In this document: one piece after another, positions 1 to 10,015 of the stretch
How the letters are laid out: the number at the start of each line of letters is the position of its first letter
How positions within the stretch are numbered: position 1 is the stretch's first letter
DNA from: Arthrobacter sp. C9C5
Lineage (GTDB): Bacteria > Actinomycetota > Actinomycetes > Actinomycetales > Micrococcaceae
Assembly: GCF_013359735.1 (NCBI RefSeq)
Contig: NZ_JABFMX010000011.1
Location: 1-64,000 of the forward strand
Length of the DNA: 64,000 bases
Direction of reading: 5' to 3'
Program-made: the position numbers and the translations under genes
The notes under the pieces: generated by a model
Database searches by the model: none
What the model saw: the letters and a program-made list of their open reading frames with translations, nothing else
Told to the model about the DNA's origin: nothing

Positions 1-50
1 TGCTCCCCGGGAGTCGGAACTGAATTTCTCAGTCCAACTTCCGGGGAGCA
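1..50. terminator. Long hairpin at the left window edge
   Basis: A 10-bp perfect inverted repeat (TGCTCCCCGG at 1-10, CCGGGGAGCA at 41-50) encloses a second imperfect stem (GGAACTGA against TCAGTCC). It lies downstream of the minus-strand gene that ends at 104, so it could terminate that transcript. No clear U-tract is visible inside the window, and it could equally be an intergenic palindromic repeat. Confidence 0.45.
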
Positions 51-103
51 GTTCAGTTCTCCTCCCGGGGACTACTTTTTTGTGGTCTTGGTGGTGCTGC
101 GCC

Positions 104-673
104 CTAGTGGCCGCCTCCGCCGATAACGCCCTTCTCCACGGCCTTGGTGACCGCGTCGGCCTCGGCCTGGGTCAGGGTGCCGTCGCTGACAGCCTTGTCC
201 AGCCTGGTTTTCAGCGCCGCGGCGCGTTCCGTCTGTTCGGCGGTACGGAGCTCCGTCAGGGCCGCGGTGACCTTGGCCTCGTCGATGCCCAGCGAGGAGG
301 CGAGGGACTTGGCCAGCTCGGCCTCCATCGCCGCACGGTCCGGCTTGGTGCCTTCGGCCGGCGGGGCGGCGGGCCGGTGGGCGTCGCGGAAGGCCTTCAG
401 CGCGTCGGTGACCTTGGCTTCGTCGACGCCGAGCTTGGCGGCGAGTTCGGACGCCCGCGCTCCGCCAAAGCCGCCGCGTTCGCCGCCATGGCCGTGGCCG
501 CCGCGCATGCCCATGCCCCCTCCCGGCCCGTTGCTGCCGTCCAGCGAGGCGCTGGAGGTGGGGCCGGGGGTCGGCGTCGTGGTGGCGGAGGCCATCCCGG
601 CAATTCCGAGACCGGCGCCGAGGGCCAAGGCACCGGCGGAAATGCCGAGCGTAATTCTCTTCGTGCGTGACAT
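104..673 (-). CDS. Small secreted protein with two related helical repeats
   Basis: This encodes 189 residues. I chose the ATG at 673 because AGGAG lies 8 nt upstream and the protein then starts with a signal peptide: basic MSRTKR, a hydrophobic Ala/Gly/Leu stretch at about residues 8-28, and an AxA-like cleavage site. A low-complexity Gly/His/Met/Arg linker follows. The rest contains two similar segments, each with LG(V/I)DEAKVT followed by a helix, joined by a Pro/Ala-rich spacer, and then TLTQAEADAV near the C-terminus and a GGGGH tail. I do not recognise a named family. Similar Asp/Ala-rich helical exported proteins are common in actinobacteria and their function is unknown. The gene appears to be monocistronic. 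Confidence 0.75.
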   Translation of the reverse strand: MSRTKRITLGISAGALALGAGLGIAGMASATTTPTPGPTSSASLDGSNGPGGGMGMRGGHGHGGERGGFGGARASELAAKLGVDEAKVTDALKAFRDAHRPAAPPAEGTKPDRAAMEAELAKSLASSLGIDEAKVTAALTELRTAEQTERAAALKTRLDKAVSDGTLTQAEADAVTKAVEKGVIGGGGH

Positions 674-854
674 GTGCGCTCTCCTGGATCTGCCGTACGG
701 CGACGGCTCTGCGGTCAGTGGTCTTTCGCAAGACGTGTTTCCATTGTGTGCCGGCGGGTTCGGCGGGAGCTGTCCACAACCTTTCATCTTGCTGTGAATG
801 TTTCCAGGGCATGCCATTCCCCGGACCAGCCCTTGTCCGGGGGCGCAAAATGGC

Positions 855-866
855 TAGGCTCAGGTC
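855..866 (+). promoter_or_regulatory. Leaderless-type promoter of the YbjQ gene
   Basis: A TAGGCT -10 hexamer at 855-860 is followed by exactly 6 nt and then the ATG at 867, and no ribosome binding site is visible. Transcription starting about 7 nt after the -10 would begin at the A of the start codon. The same TAGGCT-n6-start arrangement is found at maf (6404-6416). Confidence 0.55.
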
Positions 867-1265
867 ATGCTGATCGTCACCTCGAACGAGATCCCCGGCC
901 ACCGGATTGACGCCGTCTTCGGCGAAGTCATGGGACTGACCGTCCGGTCGCGGGACGTCGGCGCCCAGGTTGTTGCGGGACTCCGTTCCCTGGCCGGCGG
1001 CGAGCTGCGCGAACTGACCCAGGTGCTTTACGAGAGCCGGCAGGAGGTCATGGCGCGGATGGTTGCGGAGGCCGCGCAGCGCGGTGCCAACGCGATCGTG
1101 GCGATGCGGTTCGACACGGCCCACATGGCCAATAACTGGACGGAGATCTGCGCCTACGGCACGGCGGTGTTTGCAATCCCGCTGGGCGATGGCGAGCCCG
1201 GCGCCACGGGCCAGTCAATCCAGCTGACCAGCGCGCGGACGGCAGGCGCCGCGGCGGACGAATAA
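867..1265 (+). CDS. YbjQ/UPF0145 family protein
   Basis: This 132-residue protein matches the YbjQ (DUF74, UPF0145) family. It has N-terminal VTSNEIPGHRI, then GEVMGLTVRSRD, a central helix with REVMARM-like spacing (RQEVMARMVAEAAQRGANAIVAMRFD), and a YGTAV strand near the end. The usual family length is about 105, and about 20 extra residues here form a Thr/Ala-rich tail. Members fold as small pentameric beta/alpha proteins sometimes called heavy-metal-binding, but the biochemical role is not established. The start is set by a leaderless promoter with ATG at 867. No operon partner is apparent; the TetR gene follows after 38 nt and probably has its own promoter. Confidence 0.85.
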   Translation: MLIVTSNEIPGHRIDAVFGEVMGLTVRSRDVGAQVVAGLRSLAGGELRELTQVLYESRQEVMARMVAEAAQRGANAIVAMRFDTAHMANNWTEICAYGTAVFAIPLGDGEPGATGQSIQLTSARTAGAAADE

Positions 1266-1276
1266 ACTTGCCCTGA

Positions 1277-1290
1277 GTGCAAACATGCAC
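1277..1290. promoter_or_regulatory. Candidate TetR operator
   Basis: GTGCA-n4-TGCAC is a perfect 5-bp dyad located 14 nt before the ATG of the TetR gene. TetR proteins commonly bind such dyads and repress their own operon. The dyad is short, so the call is tentative. Confidence 0.35.
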
Positions 1291-1303
1291 ATAGTGTAAG
1301 CGC

Positions 1304-2011
1304 ATGCCCACTCCTCCTCTTTCCGGCCACGACGACGGCGCCGTGACCCCTTCGCGGCGCGAGCTGAACAAGGCCGCCACCCGGCAGGCCATTACGGACG
1401 CGGCGCTAAGCTTGCTCCGCTCCCGGGGGCCGGGCAACTTCACCGTGGAGGACATCGCCGAGTCCGCCGGAATCTCCCGCCGGACCTTCTTTAACTACTT
1501 CGGCAGTACCGAGGCGGCCATCGCCTCGGTGACGCACGGCTTCCTGGACAAGGCGCTCCAGCAGTTCCGGCTCCGGCCGGCCGGCGAGCCCATCCTGGAA
1601 TCCGCGCGGGCTGCCCTGGTTGAACTCGCCGACCCGATGACGGTGGCGCCCCTGGCCGAGCTCTACAGCCTCGGCCAGTCCAACCCGCAGCTCAACCGGT
1701 CCGAACTTGAAGCCTGGGACCACTGCACCGTTGAGATCATTGACGCCGCCCGCGAGCGCTTCGCCCGGGGCGCCGACGTCGAAATCGACGAACTGTACCT
1801 GCGGGCCCTCGCCGGCTCCGTGATCTACTGCGGCAAAGCCGCCATGGATGTCTGGTTCGCCCGCTGCGCCGGCTCCCTCTCCGCCGAATCGCTCTCCACC
1901 CTGCGCCAGCTACTGATCGATTCCATGAGCCTGCTGGGCTCCGGATTTGCCTCCCCCGCAGCCGCCCCGGCCGCCACCCCAATCGCCGCCCCTTCCCCAG
2001 ATCGGTCCTGA
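1304..2011 (+). CDS. TetR/AcrR family regulator of the MMPL exporter
   Basis: This 235-residue protein has an N-terminal TetR helix-turn-helix at about residues 15-60: ATRQAITDAALSLLRSRGPGNFTVEDIAESAGISRRTFFNYFGSTEAA, with the recognition helix around SRRTFFNYF. The C-terminal ligand domain is divergent, as usual. The stop at 2009-2011 precedes the MMPL start at 2013 by one base, so the two are very likely co-transcribed and translationally coupled. By analogy with other TetR-efflux pairs it probably represses the pair and responds to an exported compound. The last 25 residues are Pro/Ala-rich and look disordered. Confidence 0.85.
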   Translation: MPTPPLSGHDDGAVTPSRRELNKAATRQAITDAALSLLRSRGPGNFTVEDIAESAGISRRTFFNYFGSTEAAIASVTHGFLDKALQQFRLRPAGEPILESARAALVELADPMTVAPLAELYSLGQSNPQLNRSELEAWDHCTVEIIDAARERFARGADVEIDELYLRALAGSVIYCGKAAMDVWFARCAGSLSAESLSTLRQLLIDSMSLLGSGFASPAAAPAATPIAAPSPDRS

Positions 2012-2012
2012 C

Positions 2013-4556
2013 ATGGCTCTTTTGCTCTATCGACTCGGCAAGTTCTCCTACCGCCACCGCTGGCTCGTCATCTCGCTCTGGCTTGCCGTCATGGTGGCCG
2101 TCGGCGGTGCCGCTGCGGCGTTCCACGGCACGCTGTCCAACAACTTCCAGATCCCGGGCACCGAAACCCAGCAGATGGCGGACAAGCTGAAAAAGGAACT
2201 CCCGTCCTCCTCGGGCGGCTCGGCGAGCATCGTTTTTGAAACCAACGACGCGCAGTTCAGCCAGGCCGGCAAGGACTCGGTGTCCGCCGCGCTGACCAAG
2301 CTGAAGAACCTCCCCGACGTCCAGGGGACCGTGGATCCGTTCGCCACCCAGGCCCAGCTGGACAAGGCCGTCACGGACCTTGCCGCCGCAGAACAGAAGG
2401 CCGCGGCGGGCAAGGCCCAGCTGGACAAGGCCTCCGCGGAACTCGCCGCCGGCAAGGCCCAGCTGGTCGGCGCCGAACAGCAGATGGCCGCCGCAGGGCT
2501 GCCGCCCGCGGCGATCGACGCCCAGCTCGGCCAGCAGAAGGCAGCCCTCGCCGCAGGCCAGGCAAAGCTCGACGCCGGCACCAAGGACCTCGAGGCCGGC
2601 AACGCCAAGCTGGCCCTCGGCAAACGCCAGCTTGAGGCCTCGAACGGCCTGCGCTTTGTCTCCGAGGACGGCAAGGCCGCCATCGCCCAGGTGCAGTTCA
2701 AGACCTCGATCAACGGCCTCAAGCCGGAGGTGCGGCAGCAAGTCCAGGACATCGTCAAGGAGGTCTCCTCCGCCAACGTGACCGCCCTGCCCAGCAAGGA
2801 AATCAGCGAGGACATCTCCGAGATCTTCGGCACCGCGGAGATCATCGGCATCGCCGTCGCCGCCCTGGTGCTCATCATCATGCTCGGCACCCTCGTCGCC
2901 GCCGGCCTCCCGCTGCTGATGGCAATCGTCGGCGTGGCCGTCGGCGTCGGCGGCACGTTCGCGCTCAGCGGTGCCGTAGACATGAGCTCCATCTCCCCGA
3001 TGCTGGCGCTCATGCTCGGCCTGGCCGTCGGCATCGACTACTCCCTGTTCATCGTCAACCGGCACCGCGGCCAGCTGCTCGCCGGGATGGATCCCGAGGA
3101 GTCCGTGGCCCTGGCCACCGGTACCTCCGGCAACGCGGTGCTCTTCGCCGGCCTCACGGTGATCATTGCCCTCGCCGCCCTCGTGGTGCCGGGGCTGCCG
3201 TTCCTCGCTGTCATGGGTGTCTCCGCCGCCGCCACGGTGGCCGTCGCCGTCGTCGTTGCCCTGACTTTGACGCCGGCCGTCCTGTCCCTGGTGGGCCGCA
3301 AACTGATTTCCAAGCGGGCCTGGGCCAAGGCGGAGCGGCACAACGCCGCCCCGGGCCACGAGACCGAGGACCGGGCCAGGGACGAATACCGCAGCAGCCA
3401 CGGCTGGGGCGGCGTCGTCACCCGGCACCCCTGGCTGTCGCTGGTGGCTGGCGTGCTCCTGCTGGGCGTGGTGGCCCTGCCCGCCAGCCAGCTCCGGCTC
3501 GCCCTGCCGGATGCCAGTTCGGAGCCGGTCGCCTCACAGGCGTTCAAAGCCTATGACGTCACCAAGCGGAGCTTCGGCGAGGGCATGACCGGGCCGATCA
3601 TCGTCGTCGGCGACTTCCCCGCGGGCCTCAGTGCCGCCGAGGCGCAGGCCAAGCAGTTCGACGTCGCGGACATCCTGCGCAAGACGGACAACGTAGCCGC
3701 CGCGGTGCCGCTGGCGCTGAGCGAGGACCGCCGCACCGCCGTCTTCCAGATCCTGCCGAAGGAGGGTCCGGCCAGCGCCAGCACCGTCGAAGTGGTCTCG
3801 GATCTGCGCAACGAAAAGGGCCCGATCCAGGACTCCACCGGCGTCAGCATCGGCCTCACCGGCCAGACCGCCGGCAACGTCGACGTCTCCAGCAAGCTCG
3901 GCGCCGCGCTGCCGCCGTACCTGGCGATCGTCGTCGGGCTCTCGCTGATCCTGCTGCTGCTGGTGTTCCGTTCCATCGTGGTGCCTCTGCTGGCCACCGG
4001 CGGCTTCCTGCTCTCGCTCGCGGCCGCGTTCGGCGGCGTCGTCGCGGTGTACCAGTGGGGCTGGCTGGGGACCCTGTTCGGCGTCGAGAACCCTGGCGCG
4101 GTGCTGAGCTTCCTGCCCATCATCCTGATCGGCGTACTGTTCGGCCTGGCCATGGACTACCAGGTGTTCATCGCCTCCGGGATGCGCGAGTCCTACATGC
4201 ACGGCGAAACGGCCAAGCACGCGGTCCGTTCCGGCTTCAGCCACGCGGCCGCCGTGGTCACGGCCGCGGCGATCATCATGGTCAGCGTGTTCTCCGGCTT
4301 CATCTTCTCGCACCTGAACATGGTGCGGCCGCTGGGCTTCGCAATGGCCTTCGGCGTGCTGGTGGACGCGTTCGTGGTGCGCATGACGATCGTCCCGGCC
4401 GTGATGTACCTGCTCGGCAGCAAGGCCTGGTGGCTCCCGCGTTGGCTGGACCGCATCCTGCCGGACGTCGACGTCGAGGGCGCCAAGCTGCGCAAGCCCG
4501 CCGGCGGCGAGGGCGACGCCGCCTACGTGGAGCCCGTCGCGGCCGAGGCACGGTAG
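2013..4556 (+). CDS. MMPL/RND family exporter with a coiled-coil extracytoplasmic insert
   Basis: This is an 847-residue membrane protein. I use the ATG at 2013 because the upstream in-frame ATG lies inside the TetR gene and gives only a Pro-rich extension. It shows the MMPL plan: TM1 at about residues 20-42, a large external loop, a block of five to six TMs (about 290-445) with the GIDYSLFIVNRHR motif, a second loop, then TMs at about 625-800 with the matching AMDYQVFIASGMRE motif. The first external loop holds repeated 'A..KAQLD.A..EL..GKAQL' heptads at about 115-215, a long coiled coil. MMPL proteins export lipids or small molecules using the proton gradient; the substrate here is unknown. 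It forms a two-gene operon with the TetR regulator. Confidence 0.88.
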   Translation: MALLLYRLGKFSYRHRWLVISLWLAVMVAVGGAAAAFHGTLSNNFQIPGTETQQMADKLKKELPSSSGGSASIVFETNDAQFSQAGKDSVSAALTKLKNLPDVQGTVDPFATQAQLDKAVTDLAAAEQKAAAGKAQLDKASAELAAGKAQLVGAEQQMAAAGLPPAAIDAQLGQQKAALAAGQAKLDAGTKDLEAGNAKLALGKRQLEASNGLRFVSEDGKAAIAQVQFKTSINGLKPEVRQQVQDIVKEVSSANVTALPSKEISEDISEIFGTAEIIGIAVAALVLIIMLGTLVAAGLPLLMAIVGVAVGVGGTFALSGAVDMSSISPMLALMLGLAVGIDYSLFIVNRHRGQLLAGMDPEESVALATGTSGNAVLFAGLTVIIALAALVVPGLPFLAVMGVSAAATVAVAVVVALTLTPAVLSLVGRKLISKRAWAKAERHNAAPGHETEDRARDEYRSSHGWGGVVTRHPWLSLVAGVLLLGVVALPASQLRLALPDASSEPVASQAFKAYDVTKRSFGEGMTGPIIVVGDFPAGLSAAEAQAKQFDVADILRKTDNVAAAVPLALSEDRRTAVFQILPKEGPASASTVEVVSDLRNEKGPIQDSTGVSIGLTGQTAGNVDVSSKLGAALPPYLAIVVGLSLILLLLVFRSIVVPLLATGGFLLSLAAAFGGVVAVYQWGWLGTLFGVENPGAVLSFLPIILIGVLFGLAMDYQVFIASGMRESYMHGETAKHAVRSGFSHAAAVVTAAAIIMVSVFSGFIFSHLNMVRPLGFAMAFGVLVDAFVVRMTIVPAVMYLLGSKAWWLPRWLDRILPDVDVEGAKLRKPAGGEGDAAYVEPVAAEAR

Positions 4557-4575
4557 CCGCATTCCGTCCCCCATT

Positions 4576-4604
4576 GCCGCCCGTCGATCCTTGCGATCGG
4601 CGGC
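4576..4604 (+). terminator. Possible terminator of the TetR-MMPL operon
   Basis: GCCGCC at 4576-4581 and GATCGGCGGC at 4595-4604 can pair into an imperfect stem with a bulge, followed by GGCTTTGTT. It sits between convergent genes ending at 4556 and 4662. The stem is imperfect and the T-tract short. Confidence 0.35.
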
Positions 4605-4661
4605 CGGCTTTGTTGGTGGGAGACCTTGGTCGCGCAGCCTGCATCGCTCCAGACAATGATT

Positions 4662-6023
4662 CTAGGCCGCCGGGTTTATTGTGCGCGCGGGGAGGAGCGC
4701 TTTGATCCGTTTTGTGCGTATTCGACGGTGGGATCCCGCCAGCGTCCCGCCCGGTAGCGGCGGAGCCATGGAGTGGTAGCTGTGGCCGGTGGGGGTGGTG
4801 AGCTGAATGGTGTGCCGTCCGGGTCCTGGGCGTGGCTGGGCGTTCCAGCCAGGGGTCTCCTTGGAGTGGTTGCAGGCTTCGCAGAGTCCGGCGCCGTTTC
4901 CGCTGGTGGTTGGGCCACCGGTGTGCCAGGGGACGATGTGGTCCAGGTGCCGGATCGGAGCGTCGCAGTAGGGTGTCCGGCAGGTGTCGTCGCGAGCCTG
5001 GATGAACCGGCGCAATCCGGACGGGAAGATCCGGGCCCGGGAGTCCATAGCTAGGAGTTCGCCAGTGCCGGGGGCGGTATAGAGCCGGCGGAGCCAGACT
5101 GGGAGGCGTTGTTCGTCTCCGGCCCCGCTCGACTTGCCTGTCCCCGCGTTCTCAAGCAGAGCACGGGCCCAGCCTGCCGGGACGATGCCGTACCCCGGCA
5201 ACCGTGCAGGATCGCTGTCGCCTTGAAACAGGGTGCGGTCGGTCATGACGAGTTGGATTTCGACGCCGCTGATTCCGCCGGCTTTCCCAGTGATGCGTTC
5301 GACCAGGGCATCGGCCATGAGCTGACCTCGGGAGCGGGGGTCACCGGAGCTGCGGACCGAATCGGCATGCCGGGTCAGGGCCGCCTGCACGGCGACGCCC
5401 TGGGCGACCGGCAACAGCGCGGTGAGGTAGCACATGGTGTCCGGCGCGGGGCGGAGACTGACGTGGCGTTCTGTTTCGGCGTGCGCGGCCCGCTGGGTGA
5501 CAGATCGCGGGTCGCGGCGGTACGCGGCCGCCCGGGCTGCGGCAATAGCGGTACGGTCGCCGGCGCCGTCGAAGGTCCCGGAGTCGGCGGCGAGTTCCTC
5601 ATCGACCGCGGCACGGTCGGCGGCTGGCAGGCACGCGGTTTCGCGGACCAGCAGGGTGGCGCGCCATTCGTTCAGCTGCCCGGCTTCGAGGGCGGCGAGG
5701 GTGTGCGGCATCTCCGTGACCAGCGCCCGCGCCAGCCCCAGCAGCCGGCCGCCCTTGGCCGGTGATTCCCGCCGTGCCAGCGCGATCTCGGCTCCGACGC
5801 CGGAGCCTTGCTTCTCGGCGGGTACCCCGGCAGCGGCTTGTTCGCGGCGACGAGCCAGATCGAATGCGGCGGCGAGCCGTGCCTGACGCGCCGCAAGCCC
5901 GGATTTCTGGTCTTCCAAAGCCCGTATCTCAGCAATCATGTCGGCACTGTCCAGCGCCGCGACGTAGTCGCTTCGCACCATTGTTGGAGGAGCAGCCAAT
6001 TCGGGCTGCCGATTGCCGTCCAT
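4662..6023 (-). CDS. DUF222 / HNH endonuclease domain protein (13E12 type)
   Basis: This 453-residue protein has the DUF222 (13E12 repeat) region at about residues 20-330, then an HNH nuclease domain at about 350-400. The zinc/metal frame is CRTPYCD..IRHLDHIVPWHTGGPT with GLCEACNHSK downstream; H, N and H catalytic positions are all present. Actinobacterial genomes carry many dispersed copies of this family. Their role is unsettled, and HNH proteins of this type have been suggested to act in DNA cleavage or mobility. The ATG at 6023 follows the stop of the small upstream gene (6027-6029) by three bases, so translation is probably coupled. Confidence 0.88.
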   Translation of the reverse strand: MDGNRQPELAAPPTMVRSDYVAALDSADMIAEIRALEDQKSGLAARQARLAAAFDLARRREQAAAGVPAEKQGSGVGAEIALARRESPAKGGRLLGLARALVTEMPHTLAALEAGQLNEWRATLLVRETACLPAADRAAVDEELAADSGTFDGAGDRTAIAAARAAAYRRDPRSVTQRAAHAETERHVSLRPAPDTMCYLTALLPVAQGVAVQAALTRHADSVRSSGDPRSRGQLMADALVERITGKAGGISGVEIQLVMTDRTLFQGDSDPARLPGYGIVPAGWARALLENAGTGKSSGAGDEQRLPVWLRRLYTAPGTGELLAMDSRARIFPSGLRRFIQARDDTCRTPYCDAPIRHLDHIVPWHTGGPTTSGNGAGLCEACNHSKETPGWNAQPRPGPGRHTIQLTTPTGHSYHSMAPPLPGGTLAGSHRRIRTKRIKALLPARTINPAA

Positions 6024-6026
6024 AGT

Positions 6027-6329
6027 TCAAGTGTCCCGGAGAGCTATGACATTACTAACGGCCACCAGAAGCCGCTCCCCCGCTTCGCGGGCCATCGGCG
6101 TGCTTCCCCACCGGGCCGCGCCATACTTCGCGAGCGGCGTCCGGTTGAGGACCGCGGCCACATTGCACCGCGTCGTGACTGTGGCCAGCGCGGCGGTCAG
6201 CTCATCGAGCCGGCGCAACATGTCTATCCTGCCCGCCTGGCTCTTGGGCAGCGCCAGTCCGTCAAGGGCGATGGTGCACAGTGCCGCTACGGCACGGAGG
6301 CTGGCTTCCGGTTCTTGGGTCCCGTCCAT
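6027..6329 (-). CDS. Small hypothetical protein coupled to the DUF222/HNH gene
   Basis: This reading frame of 100 residues starts at ATG 6329, preceded by GGGGAGAG at a normal spacing. A longer frame upstream to 6398 lacks a better ribosome site. The protein is Ala/Leu/Arg-rich and probably all helical (LRRLDELTAALATVTTRCNVAAVLNRT). I do not recognise a family. Its stop lies only 3 nt before the HNH gene ATG, so the two likely form one unit. The helical 'LDELTAALA' segment recalls the start of DUF222 regions, so it could be a partner subunit or a detached N-terminal piece; this is inference. Confidence 0.6.
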   Translation of the reverse strand: MDGTQEPEASLRAVAALCTIALDGLALPKSQAGRIDMLRRLDELTAALATVTTRCNVAAVLNRTPLAKYGAARWGSTPMAREAGERLLVAVSNVIALRDT

Positions 6330-6403
6330 GAACCAACTCTCCCCGTGACCTCTGACAATATGGCGCAGCAGAACGAAGCCCAGCGGCAACTGGACCAAGG
6401 AAC

Positions 6404-6415
6404 TAGGCTGGAGCC
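6404..6415 (+). promoter_or_regulatory. Leaderless-type promoter of maf
   Basis: TAGGCT at 6404-6409 is followed by GGAGCC and then GTG at 6416. The 6-nt gap places the transcript start at or next to the start codon, as at the YbjQ gene. Confidence 0.5.
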
Positions 6416-7111
6416 GTGACCCGCCTCATTCTCGCCTCCCAGTCCCCCGCCCGCACCAAGCTGCTCAGCAACGCCGGCATCGCCCACGACGTCCTTGTCT
6501 CGGACGTCGACGAGGACGCCGTGCAGGCCCGCTACGGCGTGACCGACCCGCACGACACCGCCCTGCTGCTGGCGCGAGCCAAGGCCGAGGCGGTCGCCTC
6601 GCTGCCCGAGGCCGACGGCGCCCTGGTGATCGGCTGCGACTCGGTCTTCGAGTTCGACGGCGAGGCCCACGGCAAGCCATACACCGCCGACGTCGCCAAG
6701 GAACGGATGCTCCGGATGAGCGGCAGCATGGGCGTGCTGCACACCGGCCACTGGCTGGTGGACTGCCGCGACACGGACTCGGACTCCTCCGACGACGGCA
6801 CTGGTGACAGCAACGACGCCGGCACGGGCGCGACGCTCGGCGCCGTCTCCTCCGCGGAGGTGCACTTCATGGAGATGAGCGAGGACGAGATCGACACCTA
6901 CATCGCCACCGGCGAACCGCTCCAGTGCGCCGGTTCCTTCACGATCGACGGCTACGGCGGGGCCTTCATCCGCAAGGTCGACGGCGACCCGCACACCGTC
7001 GTCGGGCTCTCCATCTCCACCCTGCGCGGCCTGCTGGGCCAGGCCAAAGTGAATGTCACCGAACTCTGGACCGGCGGGGCCGCCGACCCCGCCGACATCC
7101 GCGCCGAGTGA
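6416..7111 (+). CDS. maf: Maf family nucleotide pyrophosphatase
   Basis: This 231-residue protein starts at GTG 6416. Maf proteins hydrolyse non-canonical or m5-modified nucleoside triphosphates to monophosphates. The diagnostic motifs are visible: N-terminal SQSPARTKLLSNAGI, the catalytic region GCDSVFEFDGE at about residues 68-78, GKPYTADVAKERMLRMSG, and the C-terminal CAGSFTIDGYGGAFIRKVDGDPHTVVGL. The odd point is a low-complexity Asp/Ser/Gly/Thr insertion at about residues 119-140, between the HWLVD strand and the SAEVHF strand, that usual family members of about 190-210 residues lack. The strand pairing suggests a surface hairpin loop that should not disrupt the active site. Confidence 0.9.
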   Translation: MTRLILASQSPARTKLLSNAGIAHDVLVSDVDEDAVQARYGVTDPHDTALLLARAKAEAVASLPEADGALVIGCDSVFEFDGEAHGKPYTADVAKERMLRMSGSMGVLHTGHWLVDCRDTDSDSSDDGTGDSNDAGTGATLGAVSSAEVHFMEMSEDEIDTYIATGEPLQCAGSFTIDGYGGAFIRKVDGDPHTVVGLSISTLRGLLGQAKVNVTELWTGGAADPADIRAE

Positions 7112-7238
7112 ACGCCGGGCGGCTCCGAGGTCCGCGCCGCGTGAGCCATTTCGCACCACCTTGTAGGAACCCCACAAAGGATCGGCCGTTTACGCGCGGG
7201 ATCCGCAAGTAATATCGGCGGAACCCACAAAACCGCGC

Positions 7239-7244
7239 TAGGCT
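7239..7244 (+). promoter_or_regulatory. -10 element of the carboxylase gene
   Basis: A TAGGCT hexamer lies 24 nt upstream of the TTG start, followed by an AAGGAG ribosome site at 7256-7262. A clear -35 hexamer is not visible. A second AT-rich candidate (TAATAT at 7210-7215) lies further upstream. Confidence 0.35.
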
Positions 7245-7268
7245 CCCTGAAGGAAAGAAGGAGACGCC

Positions 7269-9113
<1,845 letters not shown>

Positions 9114-9146
9114 CGGCCAGGGGGCGGCGGGGGCAGACTTAGTTAC

Positions 9147-9878
9147 GTGAAGCCATTTCTGCTCCTCGCCTCCCGCGCCGAGGACGCCGCCGCCGACGAC
9201 GAATACCTCGCCTACCTGCGCTACACCGGGCTCGCCGAGACCGAGCTGCACCGGGTCCGGATGGAGGCAGCCCCGCTGCCCCGGCTGGAGCTCAGCGAGT
9301 ATTCCGGCGTGATTGTGGGCGGCAGCCCGTTTACCTCCAGCGACCCCGCGGAGCACAAGAGCGACGTCCAGCACCGGGTGGAGCGCGAGCTGTTCGCCTT
9401 ACTGGACCGGATCGTGGCCGCGGACTTCCCGTTCCTGGGCGCCTGCTACGGCGTCGGCACCCTGGGCCTGCACCAGGGCGCCGTGATCGACCGGACCTAC
9501 GGCGAAGGGCTCGGCGGCGTCACCGTCAGCATGACCTCCGCCGGGCAGCAGGATCCGCTTCTTCGCGGCCTGCCGGAGCGGTTCACGGCGTTCGTGGGCC
9601 ACAAGGAGGCGTGCACCGTGCTGCCCGGCGGGGCGGTGCTGCTGGCCAGTTCGGAGACCTGCCCGGTGCAGATGTTCCGGATCCGCTCCAACCTTTACGC
9701 CACCCAGTTCCACCCCGAGCTCGACGCCGACGGCCTCACCACACGGATCGATATCTACCGCCACGCCGGCTACTTCCCGCCCGACTCCGCCGAGGAGCTG
9801 ATGGCCCAGGCCCGGCAGCACAACGTCACCGAGCCAATGGCCATCCTGCGCAACTTCGTCGAGCGCTACGCCCGGTAG
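9147..9878 (+). CDS. Class I glutamine amidotransferase-like protein
   Basis: This 243-residue protein starts at GTG 9147. It has the class I GATase fold and triad: VIVGGSPFT oxyanion region, the nucleophile in GACYGVGTLG at about residue 94, and His-Glu in YATQFHPELD at about 190. Proteins of this size are annotated as GMP synthase-like stand-alone amidotransferases; some act as gamma-glutamyl hydrolases. The substrate cannot be told from sequence. It lies 33 nt after the carboxylase and could be read from the same transcript. A strong hairpin at 9958-9990 follows. Confidence 0.82.
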   Translation: MKPFLLLASRAEDAAADDEYLAYLRYTGLAETELHRVRMEAAPLPRLELSEYSGVIVGGSPFTSSDPAEHKSDVQHRVERELFALLDRIVAADFPFLGACYGVGTLGLHQGAVIDRTYGEGLGGVTVSMTSAGQQDPLLRGLPERFTAFVGHKEACTVLPGGAVLLASSETCPVQMFRIRSNLYATQFHPELDADGLTTRIDIYRHAGYFPPDSAEELMAQARQHNVTEPMAILRNFVERYAR

Positions 9879-9957
9879 CGCGCTGCGACGTCGTCTACGC
9901 CGCGCTGCGGACGCTCCTCCCCGGTTACTGCCCGCCGCACCCTCCCCGGACACGGAA

Positions 9958-9990
9958 ATGCCCGGCGTGTTGACCTCACACGCCGGGCAT
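9958..9990. terminator. Strong bidirectional hairpin
   Basis: A perfect 13-bp stem (ATGCCCGGCGTGT at 9958-9970 and its complement at 9978-9990) with a 7-nt loop lies between convergent genes ending at 9878 and 10016. It probably terminates both. Confidence 0.75.
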
Positions 9991-10015
9991 CCGATTCATT
10001 AACTGGGGAGGAGCG

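Noticed and set aside
1737..3428. 563-residue minus-strand frame opposite the TetR/MMPL genes
   Set aside because: Low-complexity Gly/His/Asp shadow without a plausible start context.
4662..6023. DUF222/HNH gene as a mobile element
   Set aside because: No flanking inverted or direct repeats or homing site are visible, so I list only the protein.
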